In this document: in pieces, positions 10,370-19,755 of the stretch | Layout of the letters: every line of letters starts with the position of its first letter | Numbering within the stretch: the stretch's first letter is position 1 | From: Enterobacter kobei | GTDB taxonomy: Bacteria > Pseudomonadota > Gammaproteobacteria > Enterobacterales > Enterobacteriaceae | Assembly: GCF_001729765.1 (NCBI RefSeq) | Contig: NZ_CP017181.1 | Coordinates: 4,092,001-4,156,000 of the forward strand | Direction of reading: 5' to 3' | DNA: 64,000 nucleotides | The notes under the pieces: generated by a model | What the model was told of the DNA's origin: nothing | What the model saw: only the letters and a program-made list of their open reading frames with translations | The model's database searches: none | Program-made: the position numbers and the translations under genes

Positions 10370-11383
10370 TCACGCCTCAGGCAGTTCCGCCAGCGGCCAG
10401 CGCGGACGCACGGACACGCTCAGGTCAGACGTTGCCCCCGCGTTAAGACGCACCATCCCGGCGTAAGCGATCATCGCGCCGTTATCGGTACAGAACTCTG
10501 GACGGGCATAAAACACTTCCCCGCGACGCTTTTGCATCATCTCAGCCAGCTTCGCGCGCAGCGTGCGGTTGGCGCTGACGCCGCCCGCCATCACCAGACG
10601 CTTAAAGCCGGTCTGATCCAGCGCGCGCTTGCACTTGATCATCAGCGTATCGACCACCGCATCTTCGAACGCGCGGGCGATATCGGCACGGGTCTGTTCG
10701 CTGTCGTCGTTATTACGAATCGTATTCGCCGCGAAGGTTTTCAGCCCGGAGAAGCTGAAGTCCAGCCCTGGACGGTCGGTCATCGGACGCGGGAAGACAA
10801 AGCGCCCTTCCGTTCCTTGCGACGCCATTTTCGAGAGCATCGGGCCGCCAGGATAATCCAGCCCCAGCAGCTTGGCGGTTTTGTCGAACGCTTCACCGGC
10901 GGCGTCGTCGATCGACTCGCCCAACAGCGCGTATTTGCCAATGCCCGTTACGCTAATCAGCTGCGTATGACCGCCGGAAACCAGCAGCGCAACAAAGGGG
11001 AACTCAGGCGGATTCTCTTCCAGCATCGGCGCCAGAAGGTGACCTTCCATATGGTGAACCGGAATGGCCGGCACGTCCCACGCGAACGCCAGCGAACGGC
11101 CTACCGTCGCGCCAACCAGCAGCGCGCCCACCAGACCCGGACCCGCGGTATAGGCCACGGCATCAATATCAGTTGAACGTAACCCGGCCTCTTTCAGCGC
11201 CGCCTGAATCAGGGGAACCGTTTTACGCACGTGGTCACGAGAGGCCAGTTCCGGCACGACGCCGCCGTAGTCAGCGTGCAATTTCACCTGACTATACAGT
11301 TGGTTGGCCAGAAGGCCTTTTTCGTCGTCGTAAATGGCGATGCCGGTTTCATCGCAGGATGTTTCAATACCCAGTACACGCAT
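10370..11383 (-). CDS. tsaD: tRNA threonylcarbamoyl transferase subunit TsaD
   Basis: 337 aa, as in E. coli (formerly ygjD/gcp). Transfers threonylcarbamoyl from TC-AMP to A37 of tRNAs reading ANN codons. ASKHA fold: begins [20 protein letters not shown], with the iron-binding HMEGH motif and [10 protein letters not shown]. The C-terminal [13 protein letters not shown] and [12 protein letters not shown] are conserved. It is divergent from rpsU, the standard gammaproteobacterial arrangement. Confidence 0.97.
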   Translation of the reverse strand: MRVLGIETSCDETGIAIYDDEKGLLANQLYSQVKLHADYGGVVPELASRDHVRKTVPLIQAALKEAGLRSTDIDAVAYTAGPGLVGALLVGATVGRSLAFAWDVPAIPVHHMEGHLLAPMLEENPPEFPFVALLVSGGHTQLISVTGIGKYALLGESIDDAAGEAFDKTAKLLGLDYPGGPMLSKMASQGTEGRFVFPRPMTDRPGLDFSFSGLKTFAANTIRNNDDSEQTRADIARAFEDAVVDTLMIKCKRALDQTGFKRLVMAGGVSANRTLRAKLAEMMQKRRGEVFYARPEFCTDNGAMIAYAGMVRLNAGATSDLSVSVRPRWPLAELPEA

Positions 11384-11580
11384 GACTTGTTTTACCTCGT
11401 TTCACTACCGCGCAGTGTAGAGCCTGGGCGGGGTGATGTAAAACTTTGTTCGCCCCAGGAAGAAGGCTCGTGTATACTCCTCACCCTTATTAAAGTCCCT
11501 TTCAAAATCGCATCGGTGCTTTACAAAGCAGCAGCATTTGCAGTAAAATTCCGCACCATTTTGAAATAAGCTGGCGTTGA

Positions 11581-11835
<255 letters not shown>

Positions 11836-11885
11836 TCGCTTGAGGGCCTCAGCCCTCAATTGACAGACAGGGTAGTAGTCGTAAG

Positions 11886-11924
11886 GCCGTGCTTCCGGAA
11901 GGAATGCGCGGCTTGTTTTCGTTT
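11886..11924 (+). terminator. Partial terminator between rpsU and dnaG
   Basis: GCCGTGC-TTCC pairs with GGAA-T-GCGCGGC around a GGAA loop and is followed by TTGTTTTCGTTT. A leaky terminator in this place in E. coli keeps DnaG far less abundant than S21. A second small stem (TTGAGGGC 11840-11847 with GCCCTCAA 11852-11859) lies just upstream and has no T-run. Confidence 0.75.
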
Positions 11925-11950
11925 ATAAGTCGCTTAAATTTTTGGGGCAT

Positions 11951-13696
11951 ATGGCCGGAAGAATCCCACGCGTTTTCATCAACGATCTGCTTGCCAGAAC
12001 CGACATCGTCGATCTCATCGACGCGCGGGTAAAGCTGAAAAAGCAGGGCAAGAACTACCATGCGTGCTGTCCGTTCCATAACGAAAAAACCCCCTCTTTC
12101 ACCGTTAACGGTGAAAAGCAGTTCTACCATTGCTTTGGCTGTGGCGCACACGGTAATGCCGTCGATTTTTTGATGAACTACGACAAGCTCGAGTTCGTTG
12201 AAACCGTCGAAGAGCTGGCGGCGATGCATAACCTTGAAGTGCCGTATGAAGCAGGCAGTGGGCCAAGTCAGATCGAGCGCCATCAACGGCAAACGCTGTA
12301 TCAACTGATGGATGGCCTGAATTCGTTTTACCAACAGTCTCTTAAGCACTCTGCGGCTGAGCCTGCGCGTCAATACCTGACAAAGCGCGGACTGAGCGAC
12401 GATGTGATTGCGCGTTTCGCTATTGGTTACGCCCCGCCCGGCTGGGATAACGTGTTAAAACGTTTTGGCGGCAATAGCGAAGATCGTAAGTCTCTCATCG
12501 ACGCAGGCATGCTGGTCACCAACGACCAGGGACGAAGCTACGACCGCTTCCGTGAACGGGTGATGTTCCCGATCCGCGATAAGCGTGGCCGGGTGATTGG
12601 TTTTGGTGGTCGCGTGCTGGGTGATGCCCTGCCGAAATACCTCAACTCCCCGGAAACCGATATTTTCCATAAGGGCCGCCAGCTTTACGGTCTTTATGAG
12701 GCGCAGCAGGATAACGCGGAACCTCCGCGTCTTCTGGTCGTCGAAGGCTATATGGACGTTGTCGCGCTGGCGCAGTACGACATTAACTACGCGGTGGCGT
12801 CATTAGGAACGTCCACGACGGCAGACCATATCCAGCTGCTGTTTCGCGTCACCAACAACGTGATTTGCTGTTACGACGGTGACCGCGCAGGACGCGATGC
12901 CGCCTGGCGTGCGCTGGAAACGGCGCTACCGTATATGACCGACGGGCGTCAGCTACGCTTTATGTTCCTGCCAGACGGCGAAGACCCGGATACGCTGGTG
13001 CGTAAAGAGGGCAAAGCGGCGTTTGAAGCGCGGATGGATCAGGCTCAGCCGCTCTCCACGTTTCTGTTTAACAGCCTGATGCCGCAGGTGGATTTAAGTA
13101 CCCCTGACGGGCGCGCGCAGCTCAGTACGCTGGCGCTGCCGTTAATCAGCCAGGTGCCCGGCGAAACGCTGCGTATCTATCTGCGTCAGGAGTTAGGCAA
13201 CAAGCTCGGCATTCTGGATGACAGCCAGCTTGAACGTTTAATGCCTAAACAGGCTGAAAACGGCACGGTTCGCCCCGCGCCTCAGCTAAAACGCACAACC
13301 ATGCGTATACTGATAGGGTTACTGGTACAAAACCCCGAACTTGCTCCGCAAGTGCCATCGCTGGCGGGTTTGAACCACGAAAAATTGCCCGGACTTGGCT
13401 TATTTTCAGAACTGGTCAACACGTGTTTGTCTCAGCCAGGTCTGACCACCGGACAACTTTTAGAACATTATCGCGGCACAAAAGAGGCCGCTACCCTTGA
13501 AAAATTGTCGATGTGGGACGATATAGCAGATAAGGACATTGCAGAAAAAACGTTCACCGACTCGCTCAACCATATGTTTGATTCGATGCTTGAGTTGCGC
13601 CAGGAAGAGTTGATAGCTCGCGAGCGCACGCACGGCTTAAGCAGCGAAGAACGCCGGGAACTCTGGATGATTAACCAGGAACTGGCGAAGAAATAA
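11951..13696 (+). CDS. dnaG: DNA primase DnaG
   Basis: 581 aa, equal to E. coli. The ATG at 11951 (MAGRIPRVFINDLL) is used; an in-frame TTG at 11942 adds three residues and is unlikely. The N-terminal zinc-binding domain shows C-x2-H plus C-x2-C (CCPFHNEKTPS, FHCFGCGAHG type), followed by the TOPRIM core (VVEGYMDVVAL, CYDGDRAGRDAA) and a C-terminal DnaB-binding helical domain (about 450-581). It makes RNA primers for replication. Confidence 0.97.
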   Translation: MAGRIPRVFINDLLARTDIVDLIDARVKLKKQGKNYHACCPFHNEKTPSFTVNGEKQFYHCFGCGAHGNAVDFLMNYDKLEFVETVEELAAMHNLEVPYEAGSGPSQIERHQRQTLYQLMDGLNSFYQQSLKHSAAEPARQYLTKRGLSDDVIARFAIGYAPPGWDNVLKRFGGNSEDRKSLIDAGMLVTNDQGRSYDRFRERVMFPIRDKRGRVIGFGGRVLGDALPKYLNSPETDIFHKGRQLYGLYEAQQDNAEPPRLLVVEGYMDVVALAQYDINYAVASLGTSTTADHIQLLFRVTNNVICCYDGDRAGRDAAWRALETALPYMTDGRQLRFMFLPDGEDPDTLVRKEGKAAFEARMDQAQPLSTFLFNSLMPQVDLSTPDGRAQLSTLALPLISQVPGETLRIYLRQELGNKLGILDDSQLERLMPKQAENGTVRPAPQLKRTTMRILIGLLVQNPELAPQVPSLAGLNHEKLPGLGLFSELVNTCLSQPGLTTGQLLEHYRGTKEAATLEKLSMWDDIADKDIAEKTFTDSLNHMFDSMLELRQEELIARERTHGLSSEERRELWMINQELAKK

Positions 13697-13861
13697 GTGA
13701 AAGACAAAAGTATTTAACGGCTTAAGTGCCGAATATCGATCGGGGAGCCCCCGGCAGCCGCACTGAGAGGCAGCGGCAAAAATATAAGTACGCCCTCGCT
13801 TTAAAGGTTGGCAGCCCCATCGCCGACACCAATCAAACGAATTAAGTGTGGATACCGTCTT

Positions 13862-15706
13862 ATGGAGCAAAACCCGCAGTCACAGCTGAAACTTCTTGTC
13901 CAACGCGGTAAGGAGCAAGGCTATCTGACCTATGCCGAGGTCAATGACCATCTGCCGGAAGATATCGTCGATTCAGATCAGATCGAAGACATCATCCAAA
14001 TGATCAATGACATGGGCATTCAGGTGATGGAAGAAGCACCGGATGCCGATGATCTGTTGCTGGCTGAAACCTCCAACAATACCGACGAAGATGCGGAAGA
14101 AGCTGCCGCACAGGTACTGTCCAGCGTTGAATCTGAAATCGGGCGTACCACTGACCCGGTCCGCATGTACATGCGTGAAATGGGTACCGTTGAACTGTTG
14201 ACTCGCGAAGGCGAAATTGACATCGCAAAACGCATCGAAGACGGGATCAACCAGGTTCAGTGTTCTGTTGCCGAATACCCTGAAGCGATCACCTATCTGC
14301 TGGAGCAGTACGATCGCGTTGAAGCGGAAGAAGCGCGCCTGTCTGACCTGATCACCGGTTTTGTTGACCCGAACGCGGAAGAAGATCTGGCGCCTACCGC
14401 GACTCACGTTGGTTCCGAACTGTCTCAGGAAGAGATGGATGACGACGAAGACGAAGATGAGGAAGAAGACGACGACAGCGCGGACGATGACAACAGCATC
14501 GACCCGGAACTGGCGCGTGAGAAGTTTGCCGAGCTGCGTACCCAGTACGAAGTCACGCGTGACACCATCAAAGCGAAAGGCCGCAGCCATGCCGCCGCGC
14601 AGGAAGAGATCCTGAAACTGTCTGAAGTATTCAAACAGTTCCGCCTGGTGCCAAAACAGTTCGACTACCTGGTAAACAGCATGCGCGTGATGATGGATCG
14701 CGTACGCACCCAGGAACGCATCATCATGAAGCTGTGCGTTGAGCAGTGCAAAATGCCGAAGAAGAACTTCATCACCCTCTTCACCGGCAACGAAACCAGC
14801 GAAACCTGGTTCAACGCCGCTATCGCGATGAACAAGCCGTGGTCTGAAAAACTGCACGACGTGAAGGACGATGTCTATCGTGGTCTGCAAAAGCTGCATC
14901 AGATTGAAGAAGAGACCGGCCTGACCATCGAGCAGGTCAAGGACATCAACCGTCGTATGTCTATCGGTGAAGCGAAAGCCCGCCGTGCGAAGAAAGAGAT
15001 GGTTGAGGCGAACTTGCGTCTGGTTATCTCTATCGCCAAGAAATACACCAACCGTGGCCTGCAGTTCCTGGATCTGATCCAGGAAGGCAACATCGGTCTG
15101 ATGAAAGCGGTAGATAAGTTCGAATACCGTCGTGGTTACAAGTTCTCCACCTACGCTACCTGGTGGATCCGTCAGGCTATCACCCGCTCTATCGCGGATC
15201 AGGCGCGCACCATCCGTATTCCGGTGCATATGATTGAGACCATCAACAAACTCAATCGTATCTCCCGCCAGATGCTGCAGGAGATGGGCCGTGAGCCAAC
15301 GCCGGAAGAGCTGGCTGAGCGCATGCTGATGCCGGAAGACAAGATCCGTAAAGTGCTGAAGATCGCCAAAGAGCCAATCTCCATGGAAACACCAATTGGT
15401 GATGATGAAGATTCGCATCTGGGTGATTTCATCGAGGATACCACCCTCGAGCTGCCGCTGGACTCTGCCACCACCGAGAGCCTGCGCGCTGCGACGCACG
15501 ACGTTCTGGCCGGCCTGACCGCCCGTGAAGCAAAAGTGCTGCGTATGCGTTTCGGTATCGACATGAACACCGACCACACGCTGGAAGAAGTGGGTAAACA
15601 GTTCGACGTGACCCGCGAACGTATCCGTCAGATCGAAGCGAAGGCGCTGCGTAAGCTGCGTCATCCAAGCCGCTCTGAAGTGCTGCGTAGCTTCCTGGAC
15701 GACTAA
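13862..15706 (+). CDS. rpoD: Primary sigma factor RpoD (sigma-70)
   Basis: 614 aa (E. coli 613). The start at 13862 ([13 protein letters not shown]) follows the E. coli protein; an in-frame extension from 13808 is not part of it. Region 1.1 is at the N-terminus, with an acidic stretch at about 190-215 ([18 protein letters not shown]). Region 2 has [18 protein letters not shown]; region 4 has the [23 protein letters not shown], ending in RSFLDD. Last gene of the macromolecular-synthesis operon. Confidence 0.98.
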   Translation: MEQNPQSQLKLLVQRGKEQGYLTYAEVNDHLPEDIVDSDQIEDIIQMINDMGIQVMEEAPDADDLLLAETSNNTDEDAEEAAAQVLSSVESEIGRTTDPVRMYMREMGTVELLTREGEIDIAKRIEDGINQVQCSVAEYPEAITYLLEQYDRVEAEEARLSDLITGFVDPNAEEDLAPTATHVGSELSQEEMDDDEDEDEEEDDDSADDDNSIDPELAREKFAELRTQYEVTRDTIKAKGRSHAAAQEEILKLSEVFKQFRLVPKQFDYLVNSMRVMMDRVRTQERIIMKLCVEQCKMPKKNFITLFTGNETSETWFNAAIAMNKPWSEKLHDVKDDVYRGLQKLHQIEEETGLTIEQVKDINRRMSIGEAKARRAKKEMVEANLRLVISIAKKYTNRGLQFLDLIQEGNIGLMKAVDKFEYRRGYKFSTYATWWIRQAITRSIADQARTIRIPVHMIETINKLNRISRQMLQEMGREPTPEELAERMLMPEDKIRKVLKIAKEPISMETPIGDDEDSHLGDFIEDTTLELPLDSATTESLRAATHDVLAGLTAREAKVLRMRFGIDMNTDHTLEEVGKQFDVTRERIRQIEAKALRKLRHPSRSEVLRSFLDD

Positions 15707-15721
15707 CTTGTCCTGACAGTG

Positions 15722-15750
15722 AAAAAGCTCCCTTCGGGGAGCTTTTTTTT
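15722..15750 (+). terminator. rpoD intrinsic terminator
   Basis: AAAAAGCTCCC-TTCG-GGGAGCTTTTTTTT: a strong GC stem with a stable TTCG tetraloop and a run of eight T. It begins 16 bp after the rpoD stop. Confidence 0.95.
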
Positions 15751-15756
15751 GTTTAT

Positions 15757-15800
15757 TCCCTCTCCCTGTGGAAGAGGGTCAGGGTGAGGGCATCAGGCCG
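15757..15800. repeat. Short dispersed enterobacterial repeat
   Basis: CCCTCTCCCTGTGGAAGAGGG plus GTCAGGGTGAGGGCATCAGG resembles a short GC-rich intergenic palindrome that recurs in Enterobacter and Klebsiella genomes. It lies between the convergent rpoD and mug. Assignment is from memory of the motif, not a search. Confidence 0.5.
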
Positions 15801-15808
15801 CAGAGTCC

Positions 15809-16315
15809 CTAAAGCCCTCGCACCATTAGCGCCTCATCCAGCTCCCGATACGCCTCCACCAGCTTATCCAGCGTTGCCCTGTTAAGCCCGCTTGGATTCG
15901 GCAGCACCCACACCTGCGTCACGCCGATGGTAATGCTCTGCTTACCCCATTTAGCGCCGCGCTGGCTGAACGCCTGCTCGTAGGCCTGCTTGCCGAGGAT
16001 CGCCAGCGCTGCGGGCTGATAGTCCTCTATCTTTTTGACCAACTCCCGTCCGCCGCTGCGGAGCTCATGCAGGTTGACCTCGCTCGCCTGCACCGTCGGG
16101 CGCTCAACAAGCATAGTAATGCCGCAGCGCGTATCCAGCAGGTGCTGTTCCTCTTCGGGCCTGAGTAATCTGTCGGTAAACCCGGCCTGGTGGATCACTT
16201 TCCAGAAGCGATTGCCCGGATGGGCGAAGTGAAAGCCGGTGTGCGCCGAGGACTTACCCGGGTTGATTCCGCAGAACACCACCCGCAGGCCAGGGGCCAG
16301 AATATCGTTGATCAT
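15809..16315 (-). CDS. mug: G/U mismatch-specific DNA glycosylase Mug
   Basis: 168 aa, the E. coli length. Excises uracil and 3,N4-ethenocytosine opposite guanine. The active-site loop [23 protein letters not shown] carries the catalytic asparagine (GINPG) and the second motif is LPNPSGLNR, which inserts into the DNA strand. Located between rpoD and ileX as in E. coli. Confidence 0.95.
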   Translation of the reverse strand: MINDILAPGLRVVFCGINPGKSSAHTGFHFAHPGNRFWKVIHQAGFTDRLLRPEEEQHLLDTRCGITMLVERPTVQASEVNLHELRSGGRELVKKIEDYQPAALAILGKQAYEQAFSQRGAKWGKQSITIGVTQVWVLPNPSGLNRATLDKLVEAYRELDEALMVRGL

Positions 16316-16440
16316 TTTTACTCCCGATCAATCCATCGTAAGGGAAGTATAAAGGATTGATTATGCATTGTTTATAAAAACAGCAGGCAGGTGTGAATGG
16401 CTGGATTGCTGTAGAGAGTTACTTTATAATTCACCGCCAC

Positions 16441-16516
16441 GGCCCCTTAGCTCAGTGGTTAGAGCAGGCGACTCATAATCGCTTGGTCGCTGGTTCAAGT
16501 CCAGCAGGGGCCACCA
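16441..16516 (+). tRNA. ileX: tRNA-Ile2 (anticodon CAU)
   Basis: 76 nt including encoded CCA. The acceptor GGCCCCT pairs with AGGGGCC; anticodon CAT is at 16474-16476 in the loop CTCATAA; the T arm is GCTGGTTCAAGTCCAGC. Despite the CAU anticodon the sequence is the ileX isoleucine tRNA, whose C34 is modified to lysidine by TilS, and its location after mug matches E. coli ileX. The accessory island starts directly downstream, so this tRNA is a candidate integration site. Confidence 0.93.
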
Positions 16517-16660
16517 AATTTTAGCTTTAGAATCATATAATTAAGCCACTCTCGCGAGTGGCTTTTTTGTTTATAAGTGTTTGAGTGTCGCAAAAGTGTC
16601 GCAGTAGTTGCTACTAGAAACTCATTTATCAGCGCCTCTATCACCATTCCTCTGCTTTTC

Positions 16661-16744
16661 CTACTGAAGCTTTTTAATCATCGGAATGAGCTTTTTCGCC
16701 TTTTCTTTTACATAGTCGTCAAGATGAAGTTGCAAGCGCTCGTC
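16661..16744 (-). pseudogene. Remnant ORF 3' end next to ileX, cut by IS1
   Basis: On the minus strand 27 codons read ERLQLHLDDYVKEKAKKLIP.. and end at a stop at 16661; the 5' part is lost at the IS1 boundary. The family is not recognised. Being the tail of a gene that points at a tRNA 3' end, it could belong to an integrase or phage gene, but nothing in the residues proves this. Bases 16517-16660 hold a small hairpin (GCCACTC/GAGTGGC plus T-run at about 16543-16570) that can terminate ileX. Confidence 0.35.
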
Positions 16745-17512
16745 GGTAATGACTCCAACTTACTGATAGTGTTTTATGTTCAGATAATGCCCGATGACCT
16801 TGTCATGCAGCTCCACCGATTTTGAGAACGACAGTGACTTCCGTCCCAGCCTTGCCAGATGTTGTCTCAGATTCAGGTTATGCCGCTCAATTCGCTGAGT
16901 GTAACGCTTGCTGATTACGTGCAGCTTTCCCTTCAGGCGGGATTCATACAGCGGCCAGCCATCCGTCATCCATACCACGACCTCAAAGGCCGACAGCAGG
17001 CTCAGAAGACGCTCCAGTGTGGCCAGAGTGCGTTCACCGAAGACGTGCGCCACAACCGTCCTCCGTATCCTGTCATACGCGTAAAACAGCCAGCGCTGAC
17101 GTGATTTAGCACCGACGTAGCCCCACTGTTCGTCCATTTCAGCGCAGACAATCACATCACTGCCCGGCTGTATGCGCGAGGTTACCGACTGCGGCCTGAG
17201 TTTTTTAAGTGACGTAAAATCGTGTTGAGGCCAACGCCCATAATGCGGGCGGTTGCCCGGCATCCAACACCATTCATGGCCATATCAATGATTTTCTGGT
17301 GTGTACCGGGCTGAGAGGCGGTGTAAGTGAACTGTAGCTGCCATGTTTTACGGCAGTGAGAGCAGAGATAGCGCTGATGTCCGGCAGTACTTTTACCGTT
17401 ACGCACCACGCCTTCAGTAGCTGAGCAGGAGGGACAACTGATGGAGATGGAAGCCACGGGAGCACCTCAAAAACACCATCGTACACTAAATCAGTAAGTT
17501 GGCACCATTACC
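16745..17512 (-). mobile_element. IS1 copy A, complete (768 bp)
   Basis: Starts GGTAATGACTCCAACTTA and ends with the complement of GGTAATGGTGCCAACTTA; length exactly 768 bp. The flanks (GCGCTCGTC before, CAAAACCGG after) share no 9-bp target duplication, so the surrounding DNA was rearranged after insertion. It cuts a remnant ORF on the left and abuts an IS3-family relic on the right. Confidence 0.97.
16760..17457 (-). CDS. insAB: IS1 transposase InsAB' (copy A)
   Basis: InsA (17182-17457, 91 aa) is a zinc-finger/HTH DNA-binding protein (CPSC and CSHC cysteine pairs). InsB' (16760-17263) carries the catalytic domain ([19 protein letters not shown]). The transposase is the InsA-InsB' fusion made by -1 frameshifting at the A6C run near the insA 3' end. 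Sequence type differs from copies B and C (GAKSRQ, RIRRTVV). Confidence 0.93.
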
Positions 17513-17513
17513 C

Positions 17514-17646
17514 AAAACCGGATAGCCGAACAGCGGTAGGCAATTTGGCTATCGCGTTTGAGCATTATAACGAGCACCACCCGCACAGCGCCTTGGGATA
17601 CCGTTCACCCCGGGAATTTCTGCGCAGTCGGGTATCACAATCCTAA
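17514..17646 (+). pseudogene. IS3-family transposase 3' end (IS2-like relic)
   Basis: The frame reads ..[20 protein letters not shown].. and [12 protein letters not shown] before the stop at 17644; [11 protein letters not shown] is diagnostic of the C-terminus of IS3-family OrfB. An end-like sequence TGTCTGGA..CAAATCCA follows at 17658-17683 and resembles an IS2-type inverted repeat. The 5' part is missing at the IS1 boundary. Confidence 0.8.
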
Positions 17647-17731
17647 GCGGGAAAAAGTGTCTGGACCTATGGGGTCAAATCCAGTAGATTTTAAGTTTAA
17701 GCTTTGGGAAATCAACAAGACGGCATAGCGA

Positions 17732-18952
17732 ATGATCCCCTCTGGCAAACCAAGCCGACTGTCGCCGAGGCTAATCCCTCTTGTGGTTTTTTTGAGCGGC
17801 CTGTGCTCCACCGTAGTGCTTTACCAACTCATCGTCGAGTCCGTCGATCAACGACAACAGGTCTACTTCGACTTCCGCGCCCGGGAGGCTGCTGAGCGCA
17901 TCGAGAACCGCATGGCCACCTACCAGCAGGTCCTGCGGGGCACGGCCGGGTTCTTTGATGTGCATGATGATGTCGGACGTGAAGATTTCCGAAGGTATTC
18001 CGATCGCCAGGCTCTGGACCAGTACCTGCCTGGCATCCAAGGCGTGGGCTTCGCCAGGGCCATCCGGCCTGCCGATCTGCAAACCCACATCGATCAGGTC
18101 CGCGCCGAAGGCTTTCCCTCTTACACGGTGCAACCAGCAGGCCAACGAGACCTGTATTCCTCGATCGTGTATCTGGAGCCGTTTTCGGGACGCAACCTGC
18201 GTGCCTTCGGCTTCGACATGTATTCAGAACCCGTGCGGCGCGAGGCCATGCAGCGCTCGGTAGATACGGGTGCCATCGCGCTTTCGGGGCGTGTGCGTCT
18301 CCAGCAGGAAACGGGGGTTCAGGAGCAGTCGGGGTTCCTGATCTACCAGGCGATCTACGCTACTGACCAGCCAGCGGCAACCGTAGCAGAGCGCCGGGAA
18401 CAACTGTGCGGCTGGGTCTATGCATCGTTTCGCATGACAGACTTCCTGCAGGGTCTCCTCGGAGAGCAGGAGCGTGACCTGATCATCGACATCTTCGACG
18501 GCGAAGAGATGGTTGAAGCGACACGAACTCACTTTGGCAGTTCAGGGCGTACCGATATCCGTCCAAGGTTTGAATCGGTGCATCGGCTGCGCATGATGGG
18601 ACAAACCTGGACCGTTCGCGTGCATGGCAGCACGAGCCTTCTGCAACGGGTGGACAGAGGGCTACCGATCGTGATCGCGGTAACCGGTGTCTTGCTCAGT
18701 GCCATGCTGGCTGGGCTGATGTTTTTGCTGGTGTCGGGTCGGTCCCGGGCAGAAGCGGCGGCCCGCGCGATGACAGAAGACCTGTCTATGGAGAGGTCTC
18801 GATTGAGTGCCATTCTTGAAGGCACCCGGGTCGGCACCTGGGAGTGGAATGTCCAGAGCGGTGAAACCGTCTTCAATGAGGAATGGGCGAGGATCGTTGG
18901 ATACAAGCTCCAAGAGCTTGAGTCGATCTCCATCGGGCACTGTTGCAAATAG
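17732..18952 (+). pseudogene. CHASE-PAS sensor protein truncated by IS26
   Basis: About 401 native codons to 18935, then five codons read from IS26. A membrane helix at about residues 14-37 is followed by a periplasmic CHASE domain (about 60-250, with GIQGVGFAR and YLEPFSGRNLRAFGFDMYS), a second helix at about 308-335 and the start of a PAS domain (about 365 on: GTWEWNVQSGETVFNEEWA). Full relatives usually continue into GGDEF and/or EAL domains, which are lost, so no c-di-GMP activity can remain. Codon use and GC look richer than the adjacent enterobacterial genes. The matching 3' half is not in the window. Confidence 0.75.
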
Positions 18953-19755
18953 TCGGTGGTGATAAACTTATCATCCCCTTTTGCTGATGGAGCTGCACAT
19001 GAACCCATTCAAAGGCCGGCATTTTCAGCGTGACATCATTCTGTGGGCCGTACGCTGGTACTGCAAATACGGCATCAGTTACCGTGAGCTGCAGGAGATG
19101 CTGGCTGAACGCGGAGTGAATGTCGATCACTCCACGATTTACCGCTGGGTTCAGCGTTATGCGCCTGAAATGGAAAAACGGCTGCGCTGGTACTGGCGTA
19201 ACCCTTCCGATCTTTGCCCGTGGCACATGGATGAAACCTACGTGAAGGTCAATGGCCGCTGGGCGTATCTGTACCGGGCCGTCGACAGCCGGGGCCGCAC
19301 TGTCGATTTTTATCTCTCCTCCCGTCGTAACAGCAAAGCTGCATACCGGTTTCTGGGTAAAATCCTCAACAACGTGAAGAAGTGGCAGATCCCGCGATTC
19401 ATCAACACGGATAAAGCGCCCGCCTATGGTCGCGCGCTTGCTCTGCTCAAACGCGAAGGCCGGTGCCCGTCTGACGTTGAACACCGACAGATTAAGTACC
19501 GGAACAACGTGATTGAATGCGATCATGGCAAACTGAAACGGATAATCGGCGCCACGCTGGGATTTAAATCCATGAAGACGGCTTACGCCACCATCAAAGG
19601 TATTGAGGTGATGCGTGCACTACGCAAAGGCCAGGCCTCAGCATTTTATTATGGTGATCCCCTGGGCGAAATGCGCCTGGTAAGCAGAGTTTTTGAAATG
19701 TAAGGCCTTTGAATAAGACAAAAGGCTGCCTCATCGCTAACTTTGCAACAGTGCC
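18936..19755 (+). mobile_element. IS26, complete (820 bp)
   Basis: Exact IS26 ends, GGCACTGTTGCAAATAG at the left and CTTTGCAACAGTGCC at the right, 820 bp. The flanking octamers CTCCATCG and GATTTTGG differ, so there is no target duplication. The element joins two unrelated truncated genes, typical of IS26-mediated deletion or cointegrate events. Confidence 0.97.
18999..19703 (+). CDS. tnpA: IS26 transposase (IS6 family)
   Basis: 234 aa, start MNPFKGRHFQRDIILWAVRW. DDE domain: WHMDETYVKV (D), NTDKAPAYG (D) and the glutamate in NNVIECDHGKLK. Intact, so the element is potentially active. Confidence 0.97.
   Translation: MNPFKGRHFQRDIILWAVRWYCKYGISYRELQEMLAERGVNVDHSTIYRWVQRYAPEMEKRLRWYWRNPSDLCPWHMDETYVKVNGRWAYLYRAVDSRGRTVDFYLSSRRNSKAAYRFLGKILNNVKKWQIPRFINTDKAPAYGRALALLKREGRCPSDVEHRQIKYRNNVIECDHGKLKRIIGATLGFKSMKTAYATIKGIEVMRALRKGQASAFYYGDPLGEMRLVSRVFEM

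Noticed and set aside
13973..15664. 563-codon open frame antisense to rpoD
   Set aside because: It is the mirror of a highly biased gene; no family-like segments, no ribosome-binding site, and rpoD is certain.
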